DNA of 64,000 nt, taken from Oscheius onirici (lineage: Eukaryota > Nematoda > Chromadorea > Rhabditida > Rhabditidae). This document shows, piece after piece, positions 48,495-61,286 of this stretch. The stretch lies in the NCBI GenBank assembly GCA_932521025.1, contig OW051468.1, positions 5,890,064-5,954,063 on the forward strand. The letters run 5' to 3'. The translations under genes were made by a program, and so were the position numbers. Below the pieces are notes generated by a model that saw only the letters and a program-made list of their open reading frames with translations, searched no databases and was not told the origin of the DNA. Numbering within the stretch: position 1 is the stretch's first letter; each line of letters begins with the position of its first letter.

Positions 48495-50488
48495 TCACCC
48501 TTTGCTTTGTTCTAGAGTCTGTAATAATTCTATGTGCCCAAATTTCGATTATAAACGTTCTTTCAAAAGATCTGGAATCAAGGGCCGTCGACACGTATTT
48601 TAGTCAAAGGGGTGGCCATGTTCGTCCTTGTAAAGAAATGGGAAGCGAGAGAGTCGGACGGCAGTGACAGGACGACAATCGGGGAGAGAATACGGTCCGA
48701 GTGGGAGAGACACGGACGACCATAGATGGCCCAGAGACTATCGCAATGCAAAGGGGCGGAGACTCGGTGTGACGAAGATTGTAGGCAAGTTGAAGAGAGA
48801 CAGAGAAATGAAGAGAGTGGAGAGAGACGAGAGCCGAAACGAGCGACAGTCTCTCGTCGACTGCACGCGCCAGACGGTCGTCCGTAGAACATCGATTTTT
48901 GAGAGGTATGTTGATTTTTATCAGAACTATCGATGTTTGGGAGAATGAGGCCTATGTCTGGTTCAGTTCAGAGTTATTTGGAACCTTGAATTCCTTGGTT
49001 TCTTGGGTGTTTGCACAACTTTTGGATACTGTCACTCTTTCTATGTCATTGGAGAGAACACCAGAATATTCGAGCCTCGTACTGATTTGATTAGGTTCGA
49101 TTATCACGTGGAAGCGTTCCTTGAAAATCTGACCATCTATCTGTCCTCTCAAAAGTGATGCAAATGTTGCGCCTCATTTCTTTTGACCTGCGTCTGGAAA
49201 CTATCAAAGTCAACATGGCTTCCCTCTTTCTTCTCCTCTCTTTCTTCGTCTGACACTTTCCTATACTACAGCTGACCAAGAGGAAAATGCCTCATTTTCA
49301 TAGCGATGTGAGTTTGATAGACAATCGGTAGGATTATATCGTCATCTTCAAAGTTTTAAGCCTTTTTGAGCCTTTGACCAGCTCTGTCTGTAAACTTCTG
49401 CAGATTTCTCATCGGAGTCAACAGTAAATATTGTTGATTTGTTGCCGTCGGGAGCATGTTTTCCAAGTGTTCACTCAGTTCCTTTCGAAACAAGATAGAT
49501 TCCACAGTAGACTGTTTATTACCCCTGACTTTTTCTGACTTTCTGCTCAAAATGTCTAATGATGACTAATTGTCAGCAGTCTCCGACTGTTTATATCCCA
49601 AGGGTCGGCTGATTAAGTGCAGTGCTGACCAGAGCCGCTCTTTCTCTCTCCGATTACAACCGCTCTTGGTGCCTCTGATATCCCAACAGTCTCCAAATAA
49701 TTTCCTCTGCAAGGATGTTTTGAACCTTGTTGATGATCGTAGCTTCTCTTTTCTTGTTCTGCTCAGTAATAAGAGACACTATTAATTTGGTTTGGATGTC
49801 CAGTCGCCCGTCTTTCCAGTAATTTCTGCAACTGCAGACAGTCCTCCTTTTCTCGTCTATTTTCTTTGCAAAACTGTGTTGCAGCTGCACTTTGGAAATG
49901 TCTCATAACGGTATCGATAAACCGGGCGTTAGAACTCACTGGTCACTCAACCAGACCTATTATTTCTCTTATTTGCGATACTCATTTGAGCCTCTACTGA
50001 CTGCTCCCAGTCTCCCAACATCTTTTGACTCATCTGGCTGGTTCTGCTCTAGTCGGTCTTCTTTTGAAGTCGTTAGGTCAATTAGATAAACATAACTAAA
50101 CTCCCTGTTATGTAGTTGTTTCTCAGTCAATCTTCTGGCTAATTGATCTAGCTTCCTCTCCACTGGATACAATGGCAGATGATGACGTGAGATTTTTAGT
50201 ATAGGAACAGTCAAAGAACCCTTAAAACCTGTCTCCAGTGATGAATTTTCATGATTGTTCGTGCGCGTCTGAAAGACTGTCTCTTTGACCGATTTCCGTA
50301 TTCATTTCCGATTTCTGCCCCTATGTAAAGAGGCTAGCTCTCGCACCATCGAATCACTCTGTCATACTGCACTCTTGATATCTGTTGTCTGATGATGATG
50401 AGTCAGTAGACGTGAGCTTTTCTAGAACAGCTAAAAAATCAAATGACTCACAAGCAGTCCCTCCCCTCTATCATTCAGTCGCTTTCAG
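48495..50488. other. Intergenic region between the two innexins
   Basis: No gene supported; open frames here are short and on both strands without motifs. Confidence 0.4.
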
Positions 50489-52642
50489 ATGTTCTTCATC
50501 GACGCCTTCTTGAAGGGCCTCAAGCCACAATATGACGATGATGGCATCGATCGACTCAACTACTACTACACGCCGATGCTCATCATCATCTTCTCGTTGA
50601 CGCTCTCGGCCAAGCAGTGAGTTTTTGCCGTATCTTGAGGTCAATCGCGCGTGCACAGATGCAATCGTTTGTGACCTTGGAACAAGAAATTTGATTTATA
50701 CCTTCGCTTGGAAAGGGTTAGGGACGAGCAAACTTTTGCAAACAGATCAATAACGGACAGTTTGTGTATATGAAAGAGTCCGTGACCTCCCCACTTATTT
50801 CTCAGGATGCCCTTGATCTACCCTTTTGTGACTCCTGTCAAATTATACGCCCGGCGGACCGGCAATTGACGGCCAAGGGCGATCAGCGCGCCGACTCTGA
50901 CGAGAGGGATGCGCATCTCACAATAAGGGGAGCGAGAGAACGGTTTCAGATATGTCGGACAGCCGATCCAGTGCTGGATTCCGGCTCAGTTCACCGGAGC
51001 ATGGGAACAATACTCGGAGAACTACTGCTTCGTCCAGAACACCTTCTTCGTCAACCCGAACGAACACATTCCAGACTCGGTCGAGGAGCGAGAGAGTCAG
51101 GAGATCGGTTACTATCAGGTACTCTTTCCAAAGAAACACTAGCATACAATGAATTCCAGTGGGTCCCATTCATTCTCGGACTCCAGGCCATCCTCTTCTA
51201 CCTGCCCCAGCTCGTTTGGAGATTCTTCAACTGGCACAGTGGTTCGTCTTACTCTCTTTTATTTTTTAGCCGGTTTCTTTCAGGAATGTCCCTAAAGTCG
51301 CTGGTCAAAATGGCCAAGGAGGTGGCGGTACAAGCTGTCGACCGTCGTAGAGACAGTCTCGCCGTCGTCGCGGCTCACATCCACGACTCTCTGAACATGC
51401 AGATGAAACTGAAGCAGATGTGTGAGTTTTGTGATCGGATTATGGCACCCTCGGTATCGATCGCTTACAATCCGATTCCCAGCGACCAGTCAGCGCAACC
51501 TTTTCCCACAGCCATGACACGCGATGGTGTTGAGAGGGAACAGAGGATACTAATCTGAATCAACTAGACCTATGAGTAACTTTTCCAGCAAGTGTCATGG
51601 CCTTCAGTCATCGTGGAGCCTATCTGACCACCCTCTACCTCTTCGTCAAAGTTCTGTACCTCCTTCAAGTGTTCTTCCAGTTCATCATCCTCAACAAGTA
51701 CGCTAAATATCAAGCAGTAGTTAACAATTTCCAGCTTCCTTTCGACATCGTCAGTCTTCTGGGGCTTCGGCATCATGAGAGATCTGCACGCCGGTCGCGA
51801 ATGGGAGGAGAGCGGTCACTTCCCCCGGTATGTGTTTGTATCCGACTCGTAACCATTAATGACCATTGTTCGTTTATGTGTTCTGGGCACAGGCTGGGCT
51901 GAGAGAAAAGGCATTTTATTGGGGACCTGTAGAACAATCATAGAAGGCAATTTCTAACATGTGTTCATCAGAAAACTGAACAATCCAATGGAACTATAAT
52001 CCCATCAGTCGTTCCCTTTAGAAAAGCAGGTTGAGGAGTGGCCAGGCCCATTAAACGCTTCAATTAGTGGGAAAGGTCGTCGCTGTTAGTCCTTCTCTGA
52101 CGAAACAAAGTAACGTTAAATTCAGAGTGACCATGTGCGACTTTGAGGTTCGAGTCCTCGGCAACAAACATCGTCACACGGTTCAGTGCGTCTTGATGAT
52201 TAACATGTTCAACGAGAAGGTCTACTTGTTCCTTTGGTGCTGGCTTCTGGGAGTCTTCGCGGCCACCTTCCTCAATCTGGCCAACTGGATCGTCCGCATG
52301 TTCAGTGCTGCCAGGAGAAAGAGCTTCATCTCGACCTACCTCCGTGTCCACAAGCTCATCAAGGAGGAGGAGACCTCCAGTAAGAAACTGATCAGTCTAA
52401 TCAAGAAGCATCTTTCAGGTGATCGTGCCTGCGACCGTTTCGTCGCTCGTGGCCTCCGCAACGACGGTGTCCTGGTTATGCACCTGATTGCCAAAAATGC
52501 CGGAGACATCGTGGCCACAGATCTGATCGCCGAGCTCTGGAGTCTGTTCCTCGAGGACGAGAAAAAGAACAGCAACGAGGCGGCTCACGGCCTCGACAGT
52601 GTCGACAAGGGAGGATTCCACGAGAAGGCTCCGCTTACCTAA
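50489..52642 (+). CDS. Innexin gap-junction protein, second gene
   Basis: Exons 50489-50616, 50950-51118, 51160-51241, 51284-51421, 51589-51697, 51735-51827 and 52126-52642. Start MFFIDAFLKGLKPQYDDDGI, then YVGQPIQCWIPAQFTGAW with the paired cysteines (ENYCFVQNT), WVPFILGLQAILFYLP, and the second loop FPRVTMCDFEVRVLGN ... HTVQCVLMINMFNEKVYLF. The last exon is uninterrupted where the first innexin has two introns. The C-terminus (GFHEKAPLT) differs entirely from the other copy, so this is an old duplicate. The ATG follows directly after GCTTTCAG, which implies a spliced leader. Confidence 0.93.
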
Positions 52643-52716
52643 ATCTCATCAGCCCCTCCTCCTCGCTTCGATCTTTCAGAAAGTTATAATAAGATTGTTT
52701 CTAGAACACAGAACTA

Positions 52717-52722
52717 ATAAAT
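52717..52722 (+). terminator. Poly(A) signal of second innexin
   Basis: AATAAA 75 nt after the stop codon. Confidence 0.6.
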
Positions 52723-52978
52723 ATATGCGTTTGTCTAACATAAGATCGAGTTATCTGTGAGTCACACGGAGAAAAGAACACGAGGCTCTGCTGCAGTGAG
52801 TGCCATTCAGGTAGAATTGTCATCTGAATGCCATCAGCTGCAGTCCAGATAGAATTGCCAAAGGAGAATATTCCAGATGACAGCATTCAGAAGAACAACT
52901 AGAAGCGGAGAGAAGACCCGACACCCGGGTGGAAACACTGACAAGAAAGAACAACAAAAGTCTCCCAACCACTTTATT

Positions 52979-53360
52979 CTAAGGGTTATACTCGATGGGG
53001 AGGTTCTTGCGACGGACCATTCCATCTCCCTGGAACAACTCGCGGCGGAACTGCTTGGCAGCCCCGTCCGGAGTATTGGTCCACTCGATGGTGATGCGGT
53101 CGTTGTTGGTGTCCTCTTGGCCGTAGGCGAAGGCATCGCAGCTGACAGCCATCAGAGTAACTTCCTTGGGATCGAGACAGCCGCAAGCCGGGTCGACTCC
53201 CGAGACGCTTCATGTTCGTGGTCTTGATGGCCCAACCGATGCAACGAGCAGAGGAATTGACGATCTTGATACGGTAGGTGTGCTTGTCATCGTAGGGCGC
53301 GTTGAAGACGATCTTGGTGCCGGGCTGGGTAGCGATGTCTCCGGGGGGAACAGTGGCCAT
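52979..53360 (-). CDS. msp: Major sperm protein (MSP) gene with one-base frameshift
   Basis: MSP is the cytoskeletal and signalling protein of nematode amoeboid sperm. Intronless, ATG 53360 to TAG 52979. The first part reads [20 protein letters not shown] ... [10 protein letters not shown] in one frame; the rest, from [15 protein letters not shown] through [16 protein letters not shown] to [13 protein letters not shown], is intact in the next frame. The shift is at GGG (53201-53199), where GG is expected. The total of 382 bases is exactly 127 codons plus one. Everything else is conserved, so this is a very recent mutation or a sequencing error in the G run. Confidence 0.93.
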
Positions 53361-54093
53361 GGTGATCCGATGGAAGTTTTGGTTTCTCTGCAGAATCGCT
53401 CGCATTTTACATGTTTCGCAATTGCTAATTGTGCTCTTTTTCGGGAGGATAACCCTCCAAGTTTCAAAAAGTTAGAAAAGTTTTTTATGAGGGTGTTTTC
53501 CAAACTTTTTCAGAAATTAGCAAACTTCTGGAAAAGTTTGGAAAATCTTTTTTTGTTTTTTAGGAATCAGTAATTTTTGGCTGCAGGCAATTTAAAATAG
53601 ATGTTTCGAATTCTCGACAAGAAATTATGAGTCAAATGAGGCTTTTTCCGAAGCTGACAACTGATTCACTTGATACAAACCGAACCTCTAGAGTTTTTCA
53701 TGAAAATGAACACGTTTGATTCACTTGGAGATATGTGTACCATTGAAGCTCGACTGTGCAGTTCCATTTGTTCGTAACTACGAAGCAACTTTTCAATGCA
53801 GTTTGCACCAAACAAGGCCAAATTCAAAGTGCGTGTGTTGAACCCGCTTCCCCTTTTTGCAAAAATAAAGGTATACTACTAGTAACAAAAATAAATAGTT
53901 CCTGTTGGCTGTGCCCATAAATAAGTTTACGCATCAAACTCTAGTTCCTTAAAAAGTTCTTTGAAAGGCTTCGTGTCTACACCAGAAACTTGCAGATGGT
54001 CTTTGGTGCCCAACAATATGCACCGTTCTGAGCTGTAGTCCAATTCTAAGAAACAAAAAGCGTAATATTTATTCAACTAGTTTTTTTAAAACT
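53361..54093. other. Intergenic region upstream of MSP
   Basis: Contains repeats of AGTTTGGAAAA/TTTTCCAAACTT-like words near 53490-53550 in both orientations; no gene. Confidence 0.4.
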
Positions 54094-56652
54094 CTAGACA
54101 ATGAGAAAACCCACAAAAGCTCCTGTAAAAATCCAGATGCTAACGCCGATGAGGAGACGGAATCCGGCTGGAAGAGAACGAATCGTCTCAAGAAGCATCT
54201 GATCGCATCGACAAGAGATTCTGTTCGAATCGATCACCCAGCTGTCTCGAGAACTGATGAGCTGAGACAGCGCGCCCAGAGCATTGTCCGAGAACTGGTT
54301 CGTGTCGATGGCTGCTCTCCATGCCGGCGAAATATCGAGTCCTCTGTAACGGTCGGATGTTTTCTTGTTCGGATCGAAGCAGTTAAGTCTTCGGAGGGAA
54401 AATTCCAAGAGACGCAACATGGCCTCATCTCTCTTCTTCTTCTTCTTCTGACCTTCCACAATTGACTTCAGGTGATTTATCGTCTTTTTGATCTTCTTCC
54501 AGTCGGACTTCTTTCGAATCAGACGGCATTTCTGAAATGTCGATTGAGTGTGATATAAAGGGAAAAAATGACTAGCAGGGCTATCAGAACCATTTCTTTC
54601 AAAAAGTTTGCAAAAGTCATAATATCCTGTCTCCCCCTTCCCCCTCCAAATGTTTGTCCTTTATGACAAATGAAATATCTATCTATCTATCAGTCAGCAA
54701 TATATTCTGCTCTAGGCTTTCACTAGAAATAGGAAAAAAGAACCCACATAATCTTTGGCCAAAATTTCCCTGAAGAACGGATTCTTTGAAGTGGTACAAA
54801 GTCTCTTTCCATCATCTCCATTGGCCATGATAAGACGTTCGTCGACCTCCAGAGCAATTCTTGCTGAATGATTCGTTCGGGCTGCCTGCGCCCACAGCTT
54901 CGGATTCTGGATTGTGTCTGAGGATCGGTAGGAATGACAGAGCTCTTTCGAGAGCATGCTCCAGTTGAAGAGAGCATCTCCGGGAGTCAATGTGGCTGTA
55001 GAGGCGAAGGAGTCACTGCTCCAACCGGACATGGAGAATAAGGATTCGACAGAGTCCGAATGACAGAGACTGAAGGCGACAGCTTTGCACTTTTCGTCGT
55101 CCTTATCTCCAATGTAGGCAAAGGGGACTGTGGCCAACGGTTCATGACTATAGGTACTGCGACGGATCTTGACTGCTCCGAGGTATTCGTCGATTTGCTG
55201 ACTGTCCGAAATTACTTTGAAGCAGTATTCGTTAGCCTCACAGAACTTCTCCCTCGAAGCAACGGCTTTCCTAAAAACGTGTACCCGTGGCAAAGACAAT
55301 CATTATATTCGTTATCATCTAGACATTGATCTCCTCAGAGAAATCTACTTTTCCCAAATTAATTTTAGTCCCTCATAACCTCAATTCTTGTACATTGCCT
55401 ACAATAAAAAGAATCCTACTTTGGTAGACGTCTTGGTACGAATCGATTGATCTCGAGAGTCACATCGCGTCGAACACGACAGATGTTGTATTCCAGAAGC
55501 AGAGCAGGCGGCATCTGATTGAACTCCGATAGAATATTTTGATAGCCTTCTTTTCCAAATAGATTCCTTGGCAAGTTCCAGGAGAGATATGGCTTGTAGG
55601 GCTCGTACTTCATCGGATAGACGAAGGAAATAGAGGAAGCCAAGAGACGATTATCCTTCCAACGATGATTCGTCTCCATGAACTGGATGAGTTCCATCTC
55701 GAAGTTCTCATTGGTCCTCTCTGCACGGACTCTCATCTCCAGAATACGATTAATCATTGATTCGCGAACAGCCGCTGCATTCATGCTGAACAGCATCGGA
55801 GAGAAGCCTCTGTCGCGCTTCTTAAAATGTCTTTATAGAGAAAAGAGGTAGACTGACCAAAAAGTTAGCGACCGAGTTTCTGTTGTTGTGAAGAAGAGTT
55901 CCGCGACAGTCGTATGTTTTCGGAGTCATCGTGACTCGTATTCCCGGACGGCGACGACTTCGAATCACCTGTGCGAGAAGGGGAGCCGTGTTGAACCAAT
56001 TGAGACAGTTATCCTTCTTCTGACTGTCCGCCTTGTAGTACTTCTTCACATAGTAGATCATCTGGACCAGGTTTTCGTGTCGAGTCAACTGAAATTGTTC
56101 TTTCTTTTTTAGTTTCTACTACCCTGTATTTTTGAAGTCACACTCTTATGGGAAGCTATAACCCAAGTGAATTCCAAAATTGTTATAGTCAACACTTTAT
56201 GCTCACTTTTCGTTTCTGATAAATAAGCCGCTCCTAACTGTCTACCAATGGTTTTGTAAGAGGATAAAAGCTAACCTGATCAGTCCGGAAGTAGACTTTG
56301 TAGATCCAATGAATGCCCAAAGCATTGTGCAGGATGGGAAAGTAGTTTTTCGGAGCAGCTTGTCTACTAAGAAAACAACCCTTAGTGAACTACAAACAGC
56401 CTACTAGATGCGTTTGGACATGACTGATCCCAGAGTCGGTAGTCCAGAACAGACGGTCCTATCTTCTTGTTCTTTGTCGTTCGTCAGCATCAGATTCTTT
56501 GCCATCTGTCGATCATCGGCCAAATTGATCGGATCGCGGAGTATGGTGAGGCCTTTTTGGAACGGATTGACGATGCAGGGGATCTCGTACTGGGCCAGAT
56601 TCTGAGGGACGCCATCCTGTCCACTAGGTTCCTGTTGGACCTCCGACATCAT
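54094..56652 (-). CDS. Large tail-anchored membrane protein, family not recognised
   Basis: Exons: from ATG 56652 (MMSEVQQEPSGQDG) to about 56407, about 56363-56278, about 56091 to about 55853, about 55830-55421, 55272 to about 54750, then one near 54530 and a final exon to TAG 54094. Readable segments include NYFPILHNALGIHWIYKVYF, LVQMIYYVKKYYKADSQKK, RPGIRVTMTPKTYDCRGTL, RESMINRILEMRVRAERT and KLWAQAARTNHSARIALEVD. The only clear membrane span is at the very C-terminus (RLLIGVSIWIFTGAFVGFLIV). About 640 residues. I find no domain. It starts 88 nt after the stop of the gene before it, with that gene's poly(A) signal between them, the usual picture of a downstream operon gene. The neighbouring MSP gene invites a sperm role, which is only inference. 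Confidence 0.7.
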
Positions 56653-56677
56653 AGACTACGAAAGCCATTTTAAAAAC

Positions 56678-56683
56678 TTTATT
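56678..56683 (-). terminator. Poly(A) signal of the small membrane protein gene
   Basis: AATAAA on the minus strand, about 57 nt after the TAA at 56740 and only 26 nt before the next start codon; an acceptor TTTCGTAG precedes that ATG. Confidence 0.6.
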
Positions 56684-56739
56684 TAAAACTCAGGAATACC
56701 CGAATATATACGAAAGTACATAATAATTTTTGCACAAAC

Positions 56740-57314
56740 TTAAAAGGAGAGACGTCTTGTATTTGGAGGAGCCATCTGTGACGGCAAGTAGCTGCTACCA
56801 GTCGATGAGCTTTGAGCACTCAGAGTCTGGCAACCACCTCGTTTTCTCCGAATTTCTTGTCTCTCACCTGATGGATCATTTCCTGCTTGTACGTAGGATT
56901 CTTCGGGACAATGAAGACAAACTGTTGTTGAGAATTTGGAGAGAGGGTCGCTGTGGGAGGTGGAGAAGTTACAACCGGTGCTGCGCTGAAACCATAGAGA
57001 TCAAAATGACGAGCGACTACTTATGCAGTGACCTATTTCGCCCGATTTCAATAAGCGAAAAGGAGCTGTTTGCCCTACGTAACTTACGCTCTTGGAGCCT
57101 GTGATCGAGTCGACTTGGCCACACGGATTGTGGGCCGCTTTGGCTGAGACTTGGTCTCACAACAGCAGAGCAACTTTTTCAGCCACTAAAGGACATAATA
57201 GAGAGAAAAGAAATGGGAAACCTTTGCTAGTACGACAAAGAGACCAGCTATGCCGATAAAAAGGACAGCCAGAACCAAAACAACGTCGATAAGGTCATCA
57301 TCCATCTCGACCAT
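56740..57314 (-). CDS. Small single-pass membrane protein
   Basis: Four exons in phase from ATG 57314: MVEMDDDLIDVVLVLAVLF with a membrane segment, then WLKKLLCCCETKSQPKRPTI (cysteine cluster just inside the membrane, a likely palmitoylation site), a proline-rich stretch (APVVTSPPPTATLSP) and a C-terminus ending TRRLSF. About 130 residues. No known family. It lies 180 nt downstream of the syntaxin gene and 87 nt upstream of the next gene, all on one strand. Confidence 0.7.
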
Positions 57315-57494
57315 GACTCTGGGTTCAGAAATGATAAAACTGCCGTGCGATCGGGCGAGAGACTGGCGCCACGTGCAGCTTATGCAAAACTTCCCAGAGA
57401 GCATCACAAACAGGGAGTTGAAATGACTTTTTTTAAAGAAATAGAAGAAAAGATCGGATGTACAGACATCTACGTATCACAGGGTCGTTGCTCT

Positions 57495-58466
57495 CTACCT
57501 TGCCAAATAGACGGTCAGTCCGATGATGAAGATGAGTAAAGTAATGAATATACACAGCATGAGCTTCTTTTGACGGGCCTTTTGGTTGTAGTAGACGGCC
57601 TGTTGAACATTTTGAGCTCCTTGCTCCACGTGGATGCCGGCATTCTCGACGTTGGCCTCAATACTGTCCACCATCTCCCCTTGATCGTGGACCATTCGAG
57701 CCAGGTCGGCGAAGATTTGGTTCACGTCGCCTATATCCTGAAAATTTGTTTTTTTTTCTACCAAAAGAATCCAAAACCTGTTCAAGTTGCTGAAGAGCCT
57801 GTGTCCGTTCCTTGATCTCCTGAACCTTCAGCTGCTGCTGTCTCTGCATCTGTAGATCTTGCTGTCGACCAAACTCGTCCCGTTCCTCTTGTCCTGTCGC
57901 GTCCATCTCGGCAGCCTCTCGTACCTATAAAGCTATCCAAACTGAATATATTTTGTTTTTCTCTAATTGAACTAATATTTTTTTAAAATAAAGATTACCT
58001 GTTTCATGCTATACTTTTCAGTCTGAGCTGCTCGTCTCTGGGCCGCTTGGAATCTATTCAGCACTCCGATATACTCGTTCTGAAGCCGTTCCCTATGAAT
58101 GCGAAGAGATCTCTGAAGTTTTTTTAGTCCCGGTTTCCTTTTTTCAGTTACCTCCGAATTACTGAAATCTACCAGCTGTTTCATCAACTGATTCGTGTTC
58201 TTCGAGACAGTCTGGGCTCTGTGGACCATCTAAGGTGAAAATTTGACTATTTTCTTTTAAAAAAAAACTACCTCATTGAACTGCTCCCTGTTCTTCTCTC
58301 CGGCATGGGAACTATCCGAAAGCCGAGAGACGAATCCATCCAGAACTTGTACTGAACTTTTTACTTTTTCTGTCTAGCTGACGCTTTCACCTTGTTGACT
58401 CAGCTCTCGAATATTCTGCTGAATCTGTCCGACGATCGGGTTTCCGCCATCACGGTCAAAATCCAT
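57495..58466 (-). CDS. syx-7: Endosomal Qa-SNARE, syntaxin-7/12 type
   Basis: Drives fusion of endosomal and lysosomal membranes. Start ATG 58466 (DFDRDGGNPIVGQIQQNIRE); exons 58466-58391, about 58354-58272, about 58228-57998, about 57927-57780 and about 57740-57495. Helical N-terminal domain (VSKNTNQLMKQLVDFS, KPGLKKLQRSLRIHRERL), then the SNARE motif (IFADLARMVHDQGEMVDSIE with the central Q at DQGEM) and a C-terminal membrane anchor (LMLCIFITLLIFIIGL). Matches syntaxin-7/12 in order and length, about 255 residues. From memory the C. elegans orthologue sits beside rbpl-1 and fcp-1, as here. Confidence 0.9.
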
Positions 58467-58972
58467 TTTCTCTGGAAAGTACTGAAAATTTGACGAGAAA
58501 TGGGAGATGAGTCAGCAGAATAAACAAGGAGAGAACGTGACTTCTTTCGTGAACATAACCAAAAATCGATAGTTGCTTGGGAAATTGCTTTTCCAGGCAA
58601 TGCGCGAAAGAAAGCAACGATGATTCAAGTGTTTTTTGAAGCAAAAACTGAGTAATTGCAGAATATCGTCTAAAGACTGTCGCGGATAGAACTATCGTTC
58701 CAAAGAGCACAAAAGACAATTGTTTTGCTCCTCTAAAAGCCAGCCAAAAGATCAATCGAGATAAAGAAAACTGGATAATCAGCTGGTGCCTAGAAATGGA
58801 TTGCCAATGGGTCAGGGACCCATTCTCAACGGAGCGGACGGACCCAGTTGTTTTTGCCACTGGATCATGAGACCATTGAAACGTCTATTTATTGAGTATC
58901 CACGAAATACCCGAAATGCGTGCGTTTGAGCATAAAAACGAGGGAGTTAGAGGGGTTATATATTCACAGGGT

Positions 58973-61286
58973 TCAGTCATCATCCTCGTCTTCTTCGTGC
59001 GACATTTGCCGTTCCAGTTCGGCAGCCATTTCATCGTTTTCTTCATCTGACGACGAGTCTACCGGCACATCCATTGACTCTTCGTTCGGCTGTTCGTAAT
59101 TATCGCCGTCATCATCTTGATATTCTTGTCGTAGACAGCGCTTCTTCTCATCGACATCTTCCTCATCCTGAAACCAATGCTTTTTGTTTAAAACTAGTCC
59201 CTACTTCAAAATCGTCAGCTTCGCCATCGTTGGCTTTCCGTTTCTTCGCCATTCCATCCAATTTGACTTCTTCCGCTTCATCTTCTTCCTCATTCTCAGC
59301 AGTCTCTTCCTTATCATCATCGTCATCGTCCGAAAGAGCCGCGTCGACCTCGTTCGACATGTCCAGAAGATCCGTCTTTTTGATCGTGTCTATGCAATGA
59401 ATTTCCGGGATCAAATGTCCGCCTTTTGGCGTGCCCTTGGGCGGAACAAAGTCCTTCGTCAGCTCGAACTCCTTCTCATCGGCTTTGTGCCATTGCTCGA
59501 TGGACGAGTACAACCAGAGAGACGAGACTACCGGAATTTGCATCTTGTTGGCCAGGTGGACCTTGCTGCAATATTTTAATGGTTAAAAACACAAAAAGAA
59601 CCAACTCTGTTCCCCATCTGCCAGCAATGACATGAGTCGTGTGCTCGGTGATGCTCTTGTCCACTCGAGCTCCAAACTGGATACACAGTCTGTAGGCGTC
59701 ACAGCGCTCCGGCTCCACACCAAGCGGGACGACTCCTGACAGAACTATGACCAGATCGCGTAATACTTGCTTTTTCAAGTAACTGATGACTACCTGAACA
59801 GAACTTTTGTCCATTTTTCACACAAATGTATACCTTAACATCGCGGATATCCTTAGTCCTGTCGTAATGGGCAAAGAAATTGCGATGTACATCGGCCAGT
59901 TTCGTCTCGAGCATCTTCAGACAGTCATCCTCATCAGCGTCTTGTTCTATAAGGTATTTTTGAAAGAAAACATTGAAAAGATACCAATATCGGCAGGAAT
60001 TTGAGAATGTGATCCGGGTGGGGCATTGATGTCTCCGACCTCATGGAAATAGCGATAGGGCTTGACCTGAATTAAGGACTCGGAATATTGCCAGACGTCT
60101 GCTCGATCATCGATGATGGCAATCAGCTGCTCGCCACACGGGAAGAGTGCCTTTAGATTGCTCGTCTTGTGCTGTGCCGAGAAGAGCTCGTCACGAGAAA
60201 GCACACGCTGGTCGAAATAGCGCGTTCCCTTTTGAATGTTCTAAAAAGCTTTGTTTTTATGCTAAAACTATTACAAAAAGAACCTCAGCGATAGTGTGAG
60301 CGTAAAGACGCTGTCCGTAGGTGACAATATGCAGCTCGTACAGCTTGGACATGGCGTCAAGGAACTCCCTGGTGTGCGGTCTCAGTTTGGTCGTATACTC
60401 CTGATTGCCAATGTTGTACTTGAAAATGTCGTCATCTTTCTCCAAATTTTGAGTTTAAAAAAGGCTAGAAACATGAAAAACCTTCCCATCGGGCAGACTG
60501 AACGGTCTGTTGGTCGTGTGAATAATGGTCTGGTCGAGATCGATCAGCAGAACGAGTTTACGCGAATTCAGAAGTCGCTGCTGATCTTCGGAGCCAATCT
60601 TCTGCGCCAGCTGAAAATTTGGACGGTTCTTGAGAAAGAGAAGAAACTGACAGTGCTGGAAACGTGCAGCTCGGGCACATGATGGACCATGGAGACGTTG
60701 GCTGCCGCCACTTCTTTGCGCTGTCCGGCTCGTCCTTCTGGTCTAAATCAAACTTTTTAATTTCAACAAGTGGAACCAACTCTCTGAGATCTTTGCCGCA
60801 GTTGGCGCACATGTCCTTCATGACGACGTCATGGGCACACAGGCCGATTTTGGCGAGAAGTGTTCCCTGTAAAAGGTCAAAGTTTAAGGAAAAACAAGAG
60901 CTGGAGTTACGGTATGAAACGGGCTCTACGTTTATCAAACGCCAGATTATCTCAGTTCTCAGTGTTTGATTATTCTTTCAAAGTTTTACAAGATGAGTAT
61001 CTAGCCGGGAAAATGTCAAAAAACAGCTTCGATTCCTGGCACAAATCTTTCCATAGCAAATCAGTTAAGCGCATGATTTTGAAGGCAATTTGTCTACCTC
61101 ATCGACGACAGCGCCTTTCACAATTCCGTTCTCGAAGAGCACAATTCCTTCGGATGGCGATTTGACGTGAACTTCCTCTCCTTCTGCGGTTTTGTAAACG
61201 AGAAGAGGATGCTCTTCCGTCACGAAGGCGTCATTTCGAACTTTTAGCTGCGTAATCTTGCCCTCAGTCGTGGCAAAGATTTCCAT
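58973..61286 (-). CDS. fcp-1: RNA polymerase II CTD phosphatase FCP1
   Basis: Removes phosphates from the pol II C-terminal domain so that the enzyme can be recycled. Start at ATG 61286 (MEIFATTEGKITQLKV, the FCP1 N-terminal domain with VHVKSPSEGIV); a later exon has MKDMCANCGKDLRE. The catalytic FCPH motif LVLLIDLDQTIIHTT (DxDxT) is at about 60560-60520. KLRPHTREFLDAMSKLYELH, IAIIDDRADVWQYSESLIQV and a BRCT-like region (FGARVDKSITEHTTHVIAG) follow in order. The acidic C-terminus ends EDEDDD at TGA 58973. About nine short introns. The gene lies between the RBBP6-like gene and syntaxin-7 on one strand. Confidence 0.93.

Noticed and set aside
54677-54695. TATC short tandem repeat
   Set aside because: Ordinary microsatellite of a few units.
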